A stretch of 48,681 bases of DNA. It comes from Candidatus Falkowbacteria bacterium CG1_02_37_21 (GTDB taxonomy: Bacteria > Patescibacteriota > Patescibacteriia > Patescibacteriales > UBA12465). The translations under genes and the position numbers were made by a program. This document shows, piece by piece, positions 17,087-26,020 of this stretch (positions are counted from its first letter, which is position 1; every line of letters starts with the position of its first letter). The stretch lies in assembly GCA_001871165.1 (NCBI GenBank), contig MNUT01000027.1, forward strand, positions 1 to 48,681, in the 5' to 3' direction. The notes under the pieces were generated by a model, which worked only from the letters and a program-made list of their open reading frames with translations, was not told the origin of the DNA and made no database searches.

Positions 17087-17842
17087 ATGACTCTCTTTAT
17101 TAACATCTTAGTCGTCGTAGGCATTATTGTGTTAAGTAGTTTGAAACAGATTAATCAATATGAACGTGGCGTCAAGTTTACCATCGGTCGTTATGCCGGA
17201 ATTATGGAACCGGGCTGGCGTTTAGTTTTTCCAATTTTTCAGAGTTATAAGAAAGTAGATATCCGCGTGAAGGCGGTAGATGTTCCTGACCAGAAAGCCA
17301 TTACTCGTGATAACGTTTCCGTGACCGTTAATGCGGTTATTTATTATAAAGTTGCCTTTGCGGAAAAAGCGGTGATTGAAGTAGAAAATTTTTATTATGC
17401 TATTTCTCAATATGCTCAGACGACTATGCGTAATATTGTCGGCTCAGTTACTTTAGATGAACTTTTGAGTAAGCGTGATGAAATTGCCGATCGTATTAAA
17501 GATATTGTAGACAGAGAGACTGATGAGTGGGGAATTAAAGTAAATAATGTGGAGTTAAAAGACGTTTCTCTGCCGGAGTCCATGGAGAGAACTATTGCTA
17601 AGCAGGCGGAAGCGGAGAGAGAGAAGCGGGCAGTTATTATTAATTCCGAAGGAGAACTGGCCGCCGCGGACAATGTCGCTAAAGCGGCTGCCATATTATC
17701 TCAATCCGATGGTGCTTTGCATTTGCGCACTCTACAATCTCTCAATGACATTTCTAGCGATAAGTCCAACACAATTGTTTTTGCGATGCCAGTCGAGATT
17801 CTAAAAGCCTTTACCACCTTTGCTCAGAAAAATAATTCATAA
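17087..17842 (+). CDS. Slipin / stomatin-like SPFH-domain membrane protein
   Basis: This is a 251-residue protein with an N-terminal membrane segment (residues 3-19) and an SPFH (band 7) domain starting at QYERGVKFTIGRY. It includes EPGWRLVFPIFQ and VPDQKAITRDNVSVTVNAVIYYKV, which are hallmark slipin stretches, then a coiled-coil region rich in Glu/Ala/Lys (about 175-205). Slipins form oligomeric membrane scaffolds. Bacterial slipins are often beside an NfeD partner protease or OB-fold gene; none is seen here. It ends five bases before the Nif3-like gene. Its membrane-organising role is inferred from the family. Confidence 0.92.
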   Translation: MTLFINILVVVGIIVLSSLKQINQYERGVKFTIGRYAGIMEPGWRLVFPIFQSYKKVDIRVKAVDVPDQKAITRDNVSVTVNAVIYYKVAFAEKAVIEVENFYYAISQYAQTTMRNIVGSVTLDELLSKRDEIADRIKDIVDRETDEWGIKVNNVELKDVSLPESMERTIAKQAEAEREKRAVIINSEGELAAADNVAKAAAILSQSDGALHLRTLQSLNDISSDKSNTIVFAMPVEILKAFTTFAQKNNS

Positions 17843-17846
17843 AATT

Positions 17847-18803
17847 ATGATTACCAAACAAATTTATGACTTAGCCATTCAACTTGGTATCAAGTATGAT
17901 TTGCGTGGCGTCGCTCGAGTTAAAAAAAATTTGGAACGTTTACAAAAAAAGTACGATGAACTCGGCCAGAAAGCGCAAGAAACTTTTGATAAAGATAAAT
18001 TGACTAATCCCTATTCTGATTCTTTGATTTTAGTTGATAATAATAAAAAACAAATCAAGAAAGTTTTGGCTGGCATTGATATGGAGGGAACAGAATTATT
18101 ATTAGCTAAGCAATTAGGTGATATAGATTTAGTAATTGCCCATCATCCCGAAGGACCGGCCTTAGCTGATTTGCATGACGTTATGCATTTACAGGCCCAG
18201 GTTTTGGCTGATTATGGAGTGCCAATTAATATTGCCGAATCAGTGATTCGTTCTCGTATTAGTGAAGTTCATCGCGGTATTTCTCCTATTAATCATAATC
18301 GGGCGGTAGATACCGCTAAGTTATTGGACTTAGACTTTATGTGTCTACATACTCCGGCTGATAATATGGCGGCTGATTTTATTATTAAATTACTCAAGAA
18401 GAATGAGAAAAATTTGGAAACCGTAGGTGATGTTATGGAGATGTTGAAAACTGTTCCGGAATATCAAGAAGCAGTTAAACGTAAAGTTGGGCCAATGATT
18501 TTTAGCGGCACGCCGGATTCTAGTTGTGGAAAAATCGTTGTGACGGAATTTACCGGCGGCACTAATGGCTCTAAAGATATGTTTGAGAAGATGGCCCAAT
18601 ACAGCTTTGGCACCATTATCGGTATGCACATGTCAGAGGAGCATCGCAAAGAGGCGGAAAAATATCATCTTAATGTTATTATCGCCGGTCACATGGCTTC
18701 GGACTCCCTGGGTATGAATTTATTGTTGGATGAAGTGGAGAAAAAAGGTGTAGAGGTAGTACCAGTCTCCGGTTTAATTAGAGTGAAACGTTTTAAAAAA
18801 TAA
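17847..18803 (+). CDS. Nif3-like dinuclear metal-centre protein
   Basis: This is a 318-residue protein of the NGG1p-interacting factor 3 type. Metal-ligand candidates are the AHHPEG motif in the first half and the GHMASDSLGMN stretch near the C-terminus, the two His-rich signatures that build the di-metal site in Nif3/YbgI. The biochemical role of the family is unsettled (hydrolase or metal trafficking have been proposed). I chose the ATG at 17847, five bases after the slipin stop, instead of an in-frame ATG at 17820, because the latter overlaps the slipin and adds a basic tail not typical of the family. ruvA begins two bases after its stop. Confidence 0.8.
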   Translation: MITKQIYDLAIQLGIKYDLRGVARVKKNLERLQKKYDELGQKAQETFDKDKLTNPYSDSLILVDNNKKQIKKVLAGIDMEGTELLLAKQLGDIDLVIAHHPEGPALADLHDVMHLQAQVLADYGVPINIAESVIRSRISEVHRGISPINHNRAVDTAKLLDLDFMCLHTPADNMAADFIIKLLKKNEKNLETVGDVMEMLKTVPEYQEAVKRKVGPMIFSGTPDSSCGKIVVTEFTGGTNGSKDMFEKMAQYSFGTIIGMHMSEEHRKEAEKYHLNVIIAGHMASDSLGMNLLLDEVEKKGVEVVPVSGLIRVKRFKK

Positions 18804-18804
18804 T

Positions 18805-19386
18805 ATGATTGTTTTTTTACGCGGTAAAGTCAGAGACAAAGGTTTAAATTACGCTATTATTGAAACTGGCGATATTGGTTATCGTGTTTTTGCCGGTGAA
18901 AATTTTTTAGCTGAGTTAAAAATTGGCACAGAGGCGGAAGTTTATACTTCCCATCAGATTCGTGAAGATGCCAGTGATCTTTATGCTTTTGCCAACAAGG
19001 AAGATCTGGAACTTTTTGAGTTGCTTTTAAGTGTTTCCGGGGTCGGTCCGAAATCCGCTCTCGGCGTTTTATCTATGGCCACTGCTAGTGATATAAAAGA
19101 AGCGATTATTCGTGGCGACGCTAACTTGCTGACTAAGGTTTCCGGTATTGGTAAAAAAACAGCAGAACGTTTAGTCTTGGAATTAAAAAATAAAGTCATT
19201 CGGATCGGTGGGGTCGGTATTAGTTTCGAGACCGCGACTTTATCGGGTGGTGATGAGTTGGATGCTTTGATATCGCTTGGTTATACTTTAAGTGAAGCGC
19301 GGACCGCTTTGAATGCGGTCGGGTCGGAAATTACGGATAGTGGTGAACGAGTTAAAGCGGCCCTTAAAAAAATCGCAAAAAAATAA
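18805..19386 (+). CDS. ruvA: Holliday junction branch migration protein RuvA
   Basis: RuvA binds four-way junctions and recruits the RuvB motor. At 193 residues it has the N-terminal OB fold (IVFLRGKV start), the two helix-hairpin-helix motifs VSGVGPKSALGVLS and VSGIGKKTAERLVLELK, and a C-terminal domain ending in the three-helix UBA-like unit (ALISLGYTLSEARTAL) that contacts RuvB. ruvB and ruvC are not adjacent in the window. It is two bases from the Nif3-like gene, so they are likely co-transcribed. Confidence 0.96.
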   Translation: MIVFLRGKVRDKGLNYAIIETGDIGYRVFAGENFLAELKIGTEAEVYTSHQIREDASDLYAFANKEDLELFELLLSVSGVGPKSALGVLSMATASDIKEAIIRGDANLLTKVSGIGKKTAERLVLELKNKVIRIGGVGISFETATLSGGDELDALISLGYTLSEARTALNAVGSEITDSGERVKAALKKIAKK

Positions 19387-19456
19387 ATTTTTAGGTCCGG
19401 CCAGCGTTTTGTCCGACTTTACAAGTGCTTATTTTTTGGATAAGATAAAAATAATT

Positions 19457-20701
19457 ATGAGACAATCTAAACTTTTTACAAAAACAGTTAAAGAGCTACC
19501 AAAAGATGAGGGTAGTTATAATGCTCAAGCGCTAATTCGTGCCGGTTTTATTGATAAAGTCGCAGCTGGTGTCTACTCTTATTTACCCTTAGGAAAGAGA
19601 GTTATAGAGAATATTTGTCAGATTGTGCGCGAAGAAATGAATTCCGTCGGCGGTCAAGAAATTTCCATGACAGCGCTTATCCCTAAAGAAAATTTGGAGA
19701 GCTCTCAGCGTTGGGATAATTTTGATGTATTATTTCGCTTGACCGGTCAAGACCAGCGTGAATACGCTTTAGGAGCAACGCACGAAGAAATTGTTGCCCC
19801 CTTAGCTAAGAAATTTATTTCTTCTTATAAAGATTTGCCTTTTGCCGCTTATCAAATTCAAACTAAGTTTCGTAATGAAAAAAGAGCTAAAGCCGGTTTA
19901 TTGCGCGGTCGGGAATTTTTAATGAAAGATTTATATTCTTTTCATACCGATCAGGCAGATTTAGATCTTTATTATGATCAGGTTACTGAGGCTTATTGGC
20001 GTATTTTTGATCGCTTGGGTTTGAAAGATAAAACTTATCTTACTTACGCTTCCGGCGGTTCCTTTGCTAAATATTCTCATGAATTTCAAACGCTTGCGGA
20101 GTCGGGGGAAGATTTGATTTATATTTGTGAGAAATGCCGGGTGGCGGTTAACCGAGAAATTATCGCTGAACAAGATTCTTGCCCGCTTTGTGGTCAAAAA
20201 GAGTTGATAGAGAAAAAAGCCATTGAAACCGGTAATATTTTTAAATTAGGTACAAGATTCTCTGCACCCTTTAACGTTCAATATAAAGATAAGGAAGGCG
20301 TGGAGAAACCGGTAATTATGGGTTGTTATGGTTTTGGCCCCAGTCGGGTTATGGGTACTATTGTAGAAATTTTTCATGATGAGAAGGGAATGATGTGGCC
20401 GGAGAATATTGCCCCATTTTCTGTCCAATTAATTTCTTTGAATACACCGGAAGAGTCGGATAAATTATATCAAGAACTAGAAGATGCGGGCATTAAGACT
20501 TTATATGATGATCGTGATATTTCCGCCGGCGGAAAATTTGCTGACGCCGATTTAATTGGTTGTCCTTATCGTTTGGTGGTCAGTTCAAAAACTTTAGCGG
20601 CTGATAGCGTAGAGTTGAAAGCTCGCACTGAAGAAAACAGTGAACTCATCAAACTACAAGATATATTAAAAAATTTAATGGCTCGTTTAAGTAAATCTTA
20701 G
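19457..20701 (+). CDS. proS: Prolyl-tRNA synthetase, short form without editing insertion
   Basis: This is a class II synthetase of 414 residues, against roughly 570 for the usual bacterial ProRS. Motif 2 (TKFRNEKRAKAGLLRGREF) and motif 3 (GCYGFGPSRVMG) are intact. Where bacterial ProRS carries the INS cis-editing domain of about 180 residues between motifs 2 and 3, this protein has only a short segment with a CEKC...CPLCG zinc-ribbon pattern. The C-terminal anticodon-binding domain (YDDRDISAGGKFADADLIGCP) is shortened but present. I start at the ATG at 19457, which begins MRQSKLFTKT as in the family; the upstream in-frame extension overlaps ruvA. Ala-tRNA-Pro proofreading would have to be done in trans. 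Confidence 0.94.
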   Translation: MRQSKLFTKTVKELPKDEGSYNAQALIRAGFIDKVAAGVYSYLPLGKRVIENICQIVREEMNSVGGQEISMTALIPKENLESSQRWDNFDVLFRLTGQDQREYALGATHEEIVAPLAKKFISSYKDLPFAAYQIQTKFRNEKRAKAGLLRGREFLMKDLYSFHTDQADLDLYYDQVTEAYWRIFDRLGLKDKTYLTYASGGSFAKYSHEFQTLAESGEDLIYICEKCRVAVNREIIAEQDSCPLCGQKELIEKKAIETGNIFKLGTRFSAPFNVQYKDKEGVEKPVIMGCYGFGPSRVMGTIVEIFHDEKGMMWPENIAPFSVQLISLNTPEESDKLYQELEDAGIKTLYDDRDISAGGKFADADLIGCPYRLVVSSKTLAADSVELKARTEENSELIKLQDILKNLMARLSKS

Positions 20702-20717
20702 AAGTTAGGTAATTGTT

Positions 20718-21761
20718 ATGTTTAAAAATTTTTTAGGAAAATTTAGCCATGATTTAGGGATTGATCTCGGTACTAAAAATACTTTGGTTTATGTTAATGA
20801 CAAAGGCATTATTATTAATGAGCCGAGTGTGGTAGCGATTAACAAACGTACTAATGAAATTTTGGAAGTGGGTGAAGCCGCTAGAAAAATGGTTGGTAAG
20901 ACTCCCGGTCATATAGAAGCTATTAAACCTTTGGTAGACGGCATTATTTCTGACTTTGAAGTTACGGAAAAAATGTTAAAGTATTTTATCAATAAAGTTC
21001 ATCAGGAAAATTTTACTTTACTGGCTCGGCCACGAGTGGTTATTGGTATTCCTCTGGACCTGACTGAAGTAGAAAAGAAGGCTGTAGAAGATGCGGCTAA
21101 ATCAGCGGGAGCGAGAAAGGTTTATCTAATTGATGAGGCGATGGCGGCCGCTATCGGTGCACGTTTACCGGTCACGGAAGCGACGGCCACCATGATTGTT
21201 GATATTGGCGGTGGTACGACCGAGATTGCCGTTATTGCTTTGGGCGGTGTTGTAACTTGGAAATCTCTCAAGTCGGCCGGTAATGAATTTGATAATGATA
21301 TCATTGAATATGTTCGCGAAGAGTTCAATATTTTAATCGGCGAACAGCTAGCGGAAAGTATTAAAGTAGCTGTCGGTTCGGCCGTAGCTTTGGAGACCCC
21401 CAGTGAAATAGAAGTACGCGGTCGTGATCTTTTAACCGGTTTACCTAAAGCGTTGATGGTTAGTGATAAGCAAATTAGAGAGGCCTTGAGTCACACCGTT
21501 ATTAAAATTATTGATAACATTAAAACTATTTTAGAAACGACGCCGCCGGAATTAGTTTCCGATATTTATGAACGGGGTTTATTTCTGTCGGGTGGTGGTG
21601 CTTTATTGCGTGGTTTAGATCAGGCGATTTCCATGGCGACACGTATCCCGGTAAAAATTGTTGACGATCCTTTAACTTGTGTAGCGCGCGGAACCGGTAT
21701 CCTGCTTGGTAATCCGGAATTATTAGAAAAGGTTATTTTGCCAAACGGCAATTCTGATTAA
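20718..21761 (+). CDS. mreB: Rod shape-determining actin homologue MreB
   Basis: MreB polymerises under the membrane and guides cell-wall synthesis. At 347 residues, the nucleotide-binding motifs are clear: phosphate-1 GIDLGTKNT, phosphate-2 VDIGGGTTEIAVIALGG, and adenosine LSGGGALLRGLD. A hydrophobic or amphipathic N-terminus (MFKNFLGKF) precedes the fold, as in membrane-binding MreB. It heads an mreB-mreC-mreD set with a 2-base gap to mreC, 16 bases after proS. A second MreB lies at 26510-27517. Confidence 0.96.
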   Translation: MFKNFLGKFSHDLGIDLGTKNTLVYVNDKGIIINEPSVVAINKRTNEILEVGEAARKMVGKTPGHIEAIKPLVDGIISDFEVTEKMLKYFINKVHQENFTLLARPRVVIGIPLDLTEVEKKAVEDAAKSAGARKVYLIDEAMAAAIGARLPVTEATATMIVDIGGGTTEIAVIALGGVVTWKSLKSAGNEFDNDIIEYVREEFNILIGEQLAESIKVAVGSAVALETPSEIEVRGRDLLTGLPKALMVSDKQIREALSHTVIKIIDNIKTILETTPPELVSDIYERGLFLSGGGALLRGLDQAISMATRIPVKIVDDPLTCVARGTGILLGNPELLEKVILPNGNSD

Positions 21762-21763
21762 TT

Positions 21764-22567
21764 ATGATTAAGATTAAAAAGAACAATCCGTTTATTGTGG
21801 CTGTAGTAGTCGCCGGACTGCTGCTTTTTTTTCAAGCCCTTGGCTGGTTACGTCCTTTGGAAAATATTTTAACGAACGCGGTTAAACCTTTAGCTGGCGT
21901 TTTATATAATTGGGGTTCTGATCTTGAAGTTAGCTCTAGTGATGGTGTTAATCCGGCTGAATTAGAGGCTAAGATTGTTGATTTACAAAAAGAAGTGGCC
22001 ACCTTAATAGTCGCTAATTCTAAGTCGGTTGAAACTGTCAGTGAAAATAAAAAATTACGGTCTTTGCTTGATTTTAGCGCATCTTCTGATTGGCAGGTTG
22101 TTAGCGCCGGCGTTATTGCTCGTGATGAAACAGCAGAAGACGGCAGTGGTTTACTCATTAATCGGGGTATGCGTGATGGTTTGCGTGTTGGTTTGGCTGT
22201 CGTGAATGAAGAGGGTATTGTGGTTGGACAGATTGTAGAAGTAAAAGATACTATCGCCAGAATTTGTTTAACTACCAGTCCTGGTTGTCAGTTGGCAGCC
22301 GCTATTCAAAATGAAAGTAAAACCCAAGGTTTAACGGATGGAAATTTAGGTTTAACTATTAAAATGAGTTATATTCCCCAACTAGAAAAAATTAACGTTG
22401 GCGATACTATTATTAGTTCTGGCTTGGGTGGCAATATTCCACGTGGTTTAGTTATTGGTCGTGTCGCTAGTATCTTTAATGAGAGTAACGAAGTTTGGCA
22501 AGAGGCTACGATTGAGCCTTTAGTGGACTTAAATCGTTTGACTATTGTCGCTGTCATTATCCCTTAG
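21764..22567 (+). CDS. mreC: Cell-shape protein MreC
   Basis: This is a 267-residue bitopic protein with a membrane helix at about residues 11-27, a coiled coil (about 60-95, with KKLRSLLDF at its end) and the two beta-barrel domains of MreC (VVSAGVIARD, LLINRGMRDGL, VVNEEGIVVGQIVEV, VGDTIISSGLGGNIPRGL). The last motif is a clear MreC hallmark. It acts in the periplasm or outer face, where it bridges MreB/MreD to penicillin-binding proteins. It is translated two bases after mreB, so the two are coupled. Confidence 0.95.
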   Translation: MIKIKKNNPFIVAVVVAGLLLFFQALGWLRPLENILTNAVKPLAGVLYNWGSDLEVSSSDGVNPAELEAKIVDLQKEVATLIVANSKSVETVSENKKLRSLLDFSASSDWQVVSAGVIARDETAEDGSGLLINRGMRDGLRVGLAVVNEEGIVVGQIVEVKDTIARICLTTSPGCQLAAAIQNESKTQGLTDGNLGLTIKMSYIPQLEKINVGDTIISSGLGGNIPRGLVIGRVASIFNESNEVWQEATIEPLVDLNRLTIVAVIIP

Positions 22568-22604
22568 TTTTATTAGCAGAAATATTTTTTAGAAAATTCA
22601 TTTT

Positions 22605-23141
22605 ATGAAAGTAAAAAAAATAGTCAAATTTATTTTTTTTATTATTCTGATTTTTGTTATCACTTTAGTTCAATTTTCTTTTATTCCTGCTCTCGCGCCA
22701 TTACCAGCCGCCGCTAATTTATTTTTAGTGGTGGCTATTTTTATTTTATTTTTTTTCGATTTACGTTTGGCGACGGCAGCCGTTATTTTAGGTGGATTTT
22801 TTTGGGATATTTTATCTTTTAATTTCTTTGGTTTTTATTTATTTTCTTTAGTTTTAACTCTGTTGGCGGCTTATTGGATTATGCGCGCCTGGCTGACTAA
22901 TCGTTCTTTTTATGCTTGGCTTATCTTAATGACTATCATGACAATTATTTATAGTCTGATTGCCTCTTTATTACTTTATTTCTTTATTTATAGCGGTCAA
23001 ACTTTCTTTTTAATGAACGGTAATTTTTGGCAGCAGCTTTTTTATCAGTTAGTAGATAATTTTATTTTAGCCTTATTTTTGGGCTTGTTAGCTGCGGCTG
23101 TCACAAAACGTTTACGGCCATTTTTTTTGGAGAAGTCTTAG
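22605..23141 (+). CDS. mreD: Rod shape-determining membrane protein MreD
   Basis: This is a 178-residue integral membrane protein with about five hydrophobic helices and almost no soluble part. Residues such as LAPLPAAANLFLVVAIFILFFFDLR and GGFFWDILSF match the general MreD pattern, in which family sequence conservation is low, so the assignment also relies on its place directly after mreC (37-base gap). Its expected role is in the MreBCD elongation complex. Confidence 0.85.
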   Translation: MKVKKIVKFIFFIILIFVITLVQFSFIPALAPLPAAANLFLVVAIFILFFFDLRLATAAVILGGFFWDILSFNFFGFYLFSLVLTLLAAYWIMRAWLTNRSFYAWLILMTIMTIIYSLIASLLLYFFIYSGQTFFLMNGNFWQQLFYQLVDNFILALFLGLLAAAVTKRLRPFFLEKS

Positions 23142-23155
23142 CTTTGTGTTATTAT
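23127..23155 (+). promoter_or_regulatory. Candidate promoter of the PfkB kinase gene
   Basis: A weak -35 TTGGAG (23127-23132), 17 bases, and an extended -10 TGT-TATTAT (hexamer 23150-23155) overlap the mreD end. Transcription would begin about 14 bases before the ATG at 23176. Confidence 0.38.
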
Positions 23156-23175
23156 TAAAGACATAATTATTATTT

Positions 23176-24156
23176 ATGACTTACGATTTTATAACAGTGG
23201 GGGGCACTACGCGTGATATTTCTTTCTTTACCGATCAGGGAATTATTATTAATAATCGGAAAGATATTTTGCGCCAGAAAGTCTTAGCTTTTGAATCTGG
23301 TGCTAAGATTAAAGTTGATCATTTCTATTATTCTTATGGTGGTGGGGCGGCCAATGCTGCTGTCTGTCTGTCTAATTTCAGCTTAAAAACTGCTTGTCTG
23401 GCTCCTATTGGCGATGATGAAGACGGTGGTCATATTGTTAAAAATCTGCGTCAGCATAGTGTTGACGTCAGCCTAATACAAAAAATAAAAAATACTGAAA
23501 GCGGCTCTTCTTTTATTTTAGTGGCACCGAGCGGAGAACGTATTATTTTTGCTCAGCGCGGAGCGAATATTAAGTTTAGTATTAATGCTTCCACCCTAAC
23601 CGCTCTAGAAAAAACTAATAATATTTATATTGCTTCTTTATCGGGGGACTGGTTGAATACTTTGCGCAAAATTTTTGCGGTGGTTAAAAAGAGTGGACAA
23701 AAAGTTTTTTGGAATCCGGGTACGACTCAACTCTTGGGCGGTGTAAATAAACTCTCTCCTTTTATTAAACATACTACGGTCTTAGCTATGAATCATGACG
23801 AAGCGATTGAACTGGTTGTGCGTTCCGGGCAGTATAAACATTTAAAGGCTTTTTTTTTGAACAAGCCTGAGAATTTATTAAAATTACTACATACTTTGGG
23901 TCCAAAAATTGTGGTCATTACTTTAGGACAAGATGGCGTGGTGGCTTGGGACGGACAGAAACTGTATCATCAGCCGATTATTAAATCTAAAAATAGAGTT
24001 GACGCTACCGGCTTGGGTGATGTTTTTAATTCTACTTTTGCTGCCGGCTTAACTTTATATGCCGGTAATATTGATCAGGCTATTAACTTGGCTCTGCGCA
24101 ATACGGCTGCCAAAGTATCCCATATTGGCGCGCAGACCGGTTTAATTAAATTTTAA
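23176..24156 (+). CDS. PfkB-family carbohydrate kinase
   Basis: This is a ribokinase-fold sugar or nucleoside kinase of 326 residues. The N-terminal glycine motif is SYGGGAANAAVCLSNF (substrate-binding), and the C-terminal signature is VDATGLGDVFNSTFAAG, with the catalytic Asp in the GLGD anion hole. GDDEDG in the middle is also typical. The substrate cannot be assigned; its place before RmlC-like and RmlB genes suggests a role in preparing sugars for nucleotide-sugar synthesis. It has a possible promoter of its own and is nine bases upstream of the cupin-fold epimerase gene. Confidence 0.9.
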   Translation: MTYDFITVGGTTRDISFFTDQGIIINNRKDILRQKVLAFESGAKIKVDHFYYSYGGGAANAAVCLSNFSLKTACLAPIGDDEDGGHIVKNLRQHSVDVSLIQKIKNTESGSSFILVAPSGERIIFAQRGANIKFSINASTLTALEKTNNIYIASLSGDWLNTLRKIFAVVKKSGQKVFWNPGTTQLLGGVNKLSPFIKHTTVLAMNHDEAIELVVRSGQYKHLKAFFLNKPENLLKLLHTLGPKIVVITLGQDGVVAWDGQKLYHQPIIKSKNRVDATGLGDVFNSTFAAGLTLYAGNIDQAINLALRNTAAKVSHIGAQTGLIKF

Positions 24157-24164
24157 ATTTTTTT

Positions 24165-24617
24165 ATGATTAAAGATGTTATTATCAAAAATTTAACTCGC
24201 TATAATGATGAACGTGGTTGGTTGACGGAAATATTTCGTCGCGATGAATTAAATTTTACGCCGGCCATGTCTTACGTTAGTATGACTAATCCGGGAGTAG
24301 TGCGCGGGCCGCATGAACATGTTAGTCAAAGCGATTGTTTTGTTTTTTTAGGGCCGGGTAGTTTTCGTTTATATTTGTGGGACAGACGGGATGATTCATC
24401 TACTAAAGGAGAAGCGATGGATTTGGAAGTGGGAGAAAATAATCCGAGTCTGGTGATTGTGCCCCCTGGCGTTGTGCATGGTTATAAATGTATTTCCGAT
24501 GTCGCGGCTCTGAGCATTAATTTACCCGATCAACTTTATAAAGGTGAGGGTAAAAGCGAGGAAATAGATGAAATTCGCTGGGAAATAGACCCGGAATCTC
24601 CCTATAAGATTAATTAA
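24165..24617 (+). CDS. RmlC-like dTDP-sugar epimerase/isomerase (cupin fold)
   Basis: This is a 150-residue beta-barrel protein resembling dTDP-4-dehydrorhamnose 3,5-epimerase. It retains NDERGWLTEIFRRDE near the start, the active-site His pattern GPHEH with SQSDCFVFLGPGSFRLYLWD, and PPGVVHGYK. It is shorter than RmlC (about 180 residues), so it may be an RmlC-related epimerase rather than the canonical enzyme. A dTDP-glucose 4,6-dehydratase gene lies two genes downstream, consistent with a dTDP-deoxysugar pathway; a rmlA and a rmlD are not in the window. Confidence 0.8.
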   Translation: MIKDVIIKNLTRYNDERGWLTEIFRRDELNFTPAMSYVSMTNPGVVRGPHEHVSQSDCFVFLGPGSFRLYLWDRRDDSSTKGEAMDLEVGENNPSLVIVPPGVVHGYKCISDVAALSINLPDQLYKGEGKSEEIDEIRWEIDPESPYKIN

Positions 24618-24630
24618 AATTTTAAAAGCT

Positions 24631-25032
24631 ATGGATAATTGTATTTTTTGTAAAATTGTTGCCGGGGAATTACCATCGTATAAAGTTTATGAAGATGACA
24701 AGGTTTTAGCTTTTTTAGATATTAAACCGGTTAATCCTGGTCATACTTTAGTTGTGTCTAAGGCTCATTATCAAAATTTAGAAGAGATTCCGGAAGATGA
24801 GTTGATCGCCATAACTATCGTTATTAAGAAATTAGGAAAACTATTAAAAGATAAGCTAGCGATTGAAGGCTATAATGTTTGTGAAAATAACGATTCAGTG
24901 GCGGATCAGGAGGTCCCGCATTTACATTTTCATGTTATACCACGTCATGTCGGCGACGGTTTGCGAACTTGGAAACATGTAGATTATCAAGCGGGAGAAG
25001 CGGAGGATATTATTAAGAAATTACAGAATTAA
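24631..25032 (+). CDS. HIT-family (histidine triad) nucleotide hydrolase
   Basis: This is a 133-residue protein of the HinT/Hit group, which cleaves nucleoside phosphoramidates or AMP conjugates. The triad HLHFHVIPRH lies near the C-terminus, and the N-terminus CIFCKIVAGE is typical of this group, with a CxxC. A DIKPVNPGHTLVVSK segment supports the assignment. It sits within the sugar-nucleotide genes, 13 bases after the epimerase and 1 base before rmlB, and is probably co-transcribed. Confidence 0.94.
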   Translation: MDNCIFCKIVAGELPSYKVYEDDKVLAFLDIKPVNPGHTLVVSKAHYQNLEEIPEDELIAITIVIKKLGKLLKDKLAIEGYNVCENNDSVADQEVPHLHFHVIPRHVGDGLRTWKHVDYQAGEAEDIIKKLQN

Positions 25033-25033
25033 T

Positions 25034-26008
25034 ATGAAAATATTAGTGACTGGCGGCGCCGGTTTTATCGGCTCAAATTTTATACATTATTGGCTACAGA
25101 CTCATCCTGGTGATCAGATTATTAATTTTGATCTTTTAACTTACGCCGGCAACATCAAAAACTTAGAAGATATTTCTTCTAACCCTAATTATACCTTTGT
25201 TAAGGGGGATATTGCCGATGCCGAACAGGTTAATTCTTTAATGCCTGGTGTAGACTTGATAGTTAATTTTGCGGCCGAGACTCATGTTGATCGCTCCATT
25301 AAAGATAGCGCTGATTTTATTCGGACTAACGTGGAAGGAACGCGAGTTCTTTTGGAAGCCGCTAAAAATAATGGGGGTATTCGTTTTCATCATATCTCCA
25401 CTGATGAAGTGTTTGGTTCTTTAGGGAAAGAGGATGAACCTTTTAATGAATTAACTCCTTATGACCCTCGTTCTCCTTATAGTGCCGCTAAGGCCTCTAG
25501 CGACCACTTAGTGCGCGCCTATTATCATACTTATGGCTTGTCCGTGACGATTTCCAATTGCTCCAATAATTACGGGCCGTATCAATATACGGAAAAAATG
25601 ATACCTTTGTTTATCACTAATTTATTGCAAGGAAAAAAAATCCCCTTGTATGGTACGGGGGAAAATGTGCGAGATTGGATTCATGTTGATGATCATAATC
25701 GCGGCGTGGCTATGATTATTGAACAGGGAAAAATTGGTGAGACTTATTGCCTTGGGGGCGGGAATGAAAAAAATAATTTATCCCTCACGAAATTTATTTT
25801 AGGTTTAATGGAGCAATCGGAAGATATGATTGAATATATTGCCGATCGCCCGGGGCATGATTTAAGATATGCCATTAATTTTAGTAAGGCCAAAAGGGAA
25901 TTGGGCTGGCAGCCGCAAGTTGATTTTATCGCCGGCTTACGGGCGACGGTGGAGTGGTATAAAAATAATCAGGCTTGGTGGCAGAACATAGATGAAATAA
26001 ATAAATAA
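25034..26008 (+). CDS. rmlB: dTDP-glucose 4,6-dehydratase
   Basis: This enzyme converts dTDP-glucose to dTDP-4-keto-6-deoxyglucose in activated deoxysugar synthesis. At 324 residues it has the NAD-binding GGAGFIGSNF at the N-terminus, LTYAGNIKNLED (typical RmlB), the catalytic HISTDEVFGSL and YSAAKASSDH (YxxxK), and NCSNNYGPYQ with EKMIPLFI. These match RmlB better than other extended SDRs. It begins one base after the HIT gene. With the RmlC-like protein it forms part of a rhamnose-type pathway; other steps must be encoded elsewhere. Confidence 0.93.
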   Translation: MKILVTGGAGFIGSNFIHYWLQTHPGDQIINFDLLTYAGNIKNLEDISSNPNYTFVKGDIADAEQVNSLMPGVDLIVNFAAETHVDRSIKDSADFIRTNVEGTRVLLEAAKNNGGIRFHHISTDEVFGSLGKEDEPFNELTPYDPRSPYSAAKASSDHLVRAYYHTYGLSVTISNCSNNYGPYQYTEKMIPLFITNLLQGKKIPLYGTGENVRDWIHVDDHNRGVAMIIEQGKIGETYCLGGGNEKNNLSLTKFILGLMEQSEDMIEYIADRPGHDLRYAINFSKAKRELGWQPQVDFIAGLRATVEWYKNNQAWWQNIDEINK

Positions 26009-26020
26009 AATATTAAATAT

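Noticed and set aside
17820-17846. Upstream start of the Nif3-like gene
   Set aside because: It overlaps the slipin coding end; the ATG at 17847 fits the AT-rich start context after the slipin stop.
19313-19456. Upstream extension of proS
   Set aside because: It overlaps ruvA in another frame and shows no similarity to ProRS; the family start MRQSKLFTKT is at 19457.
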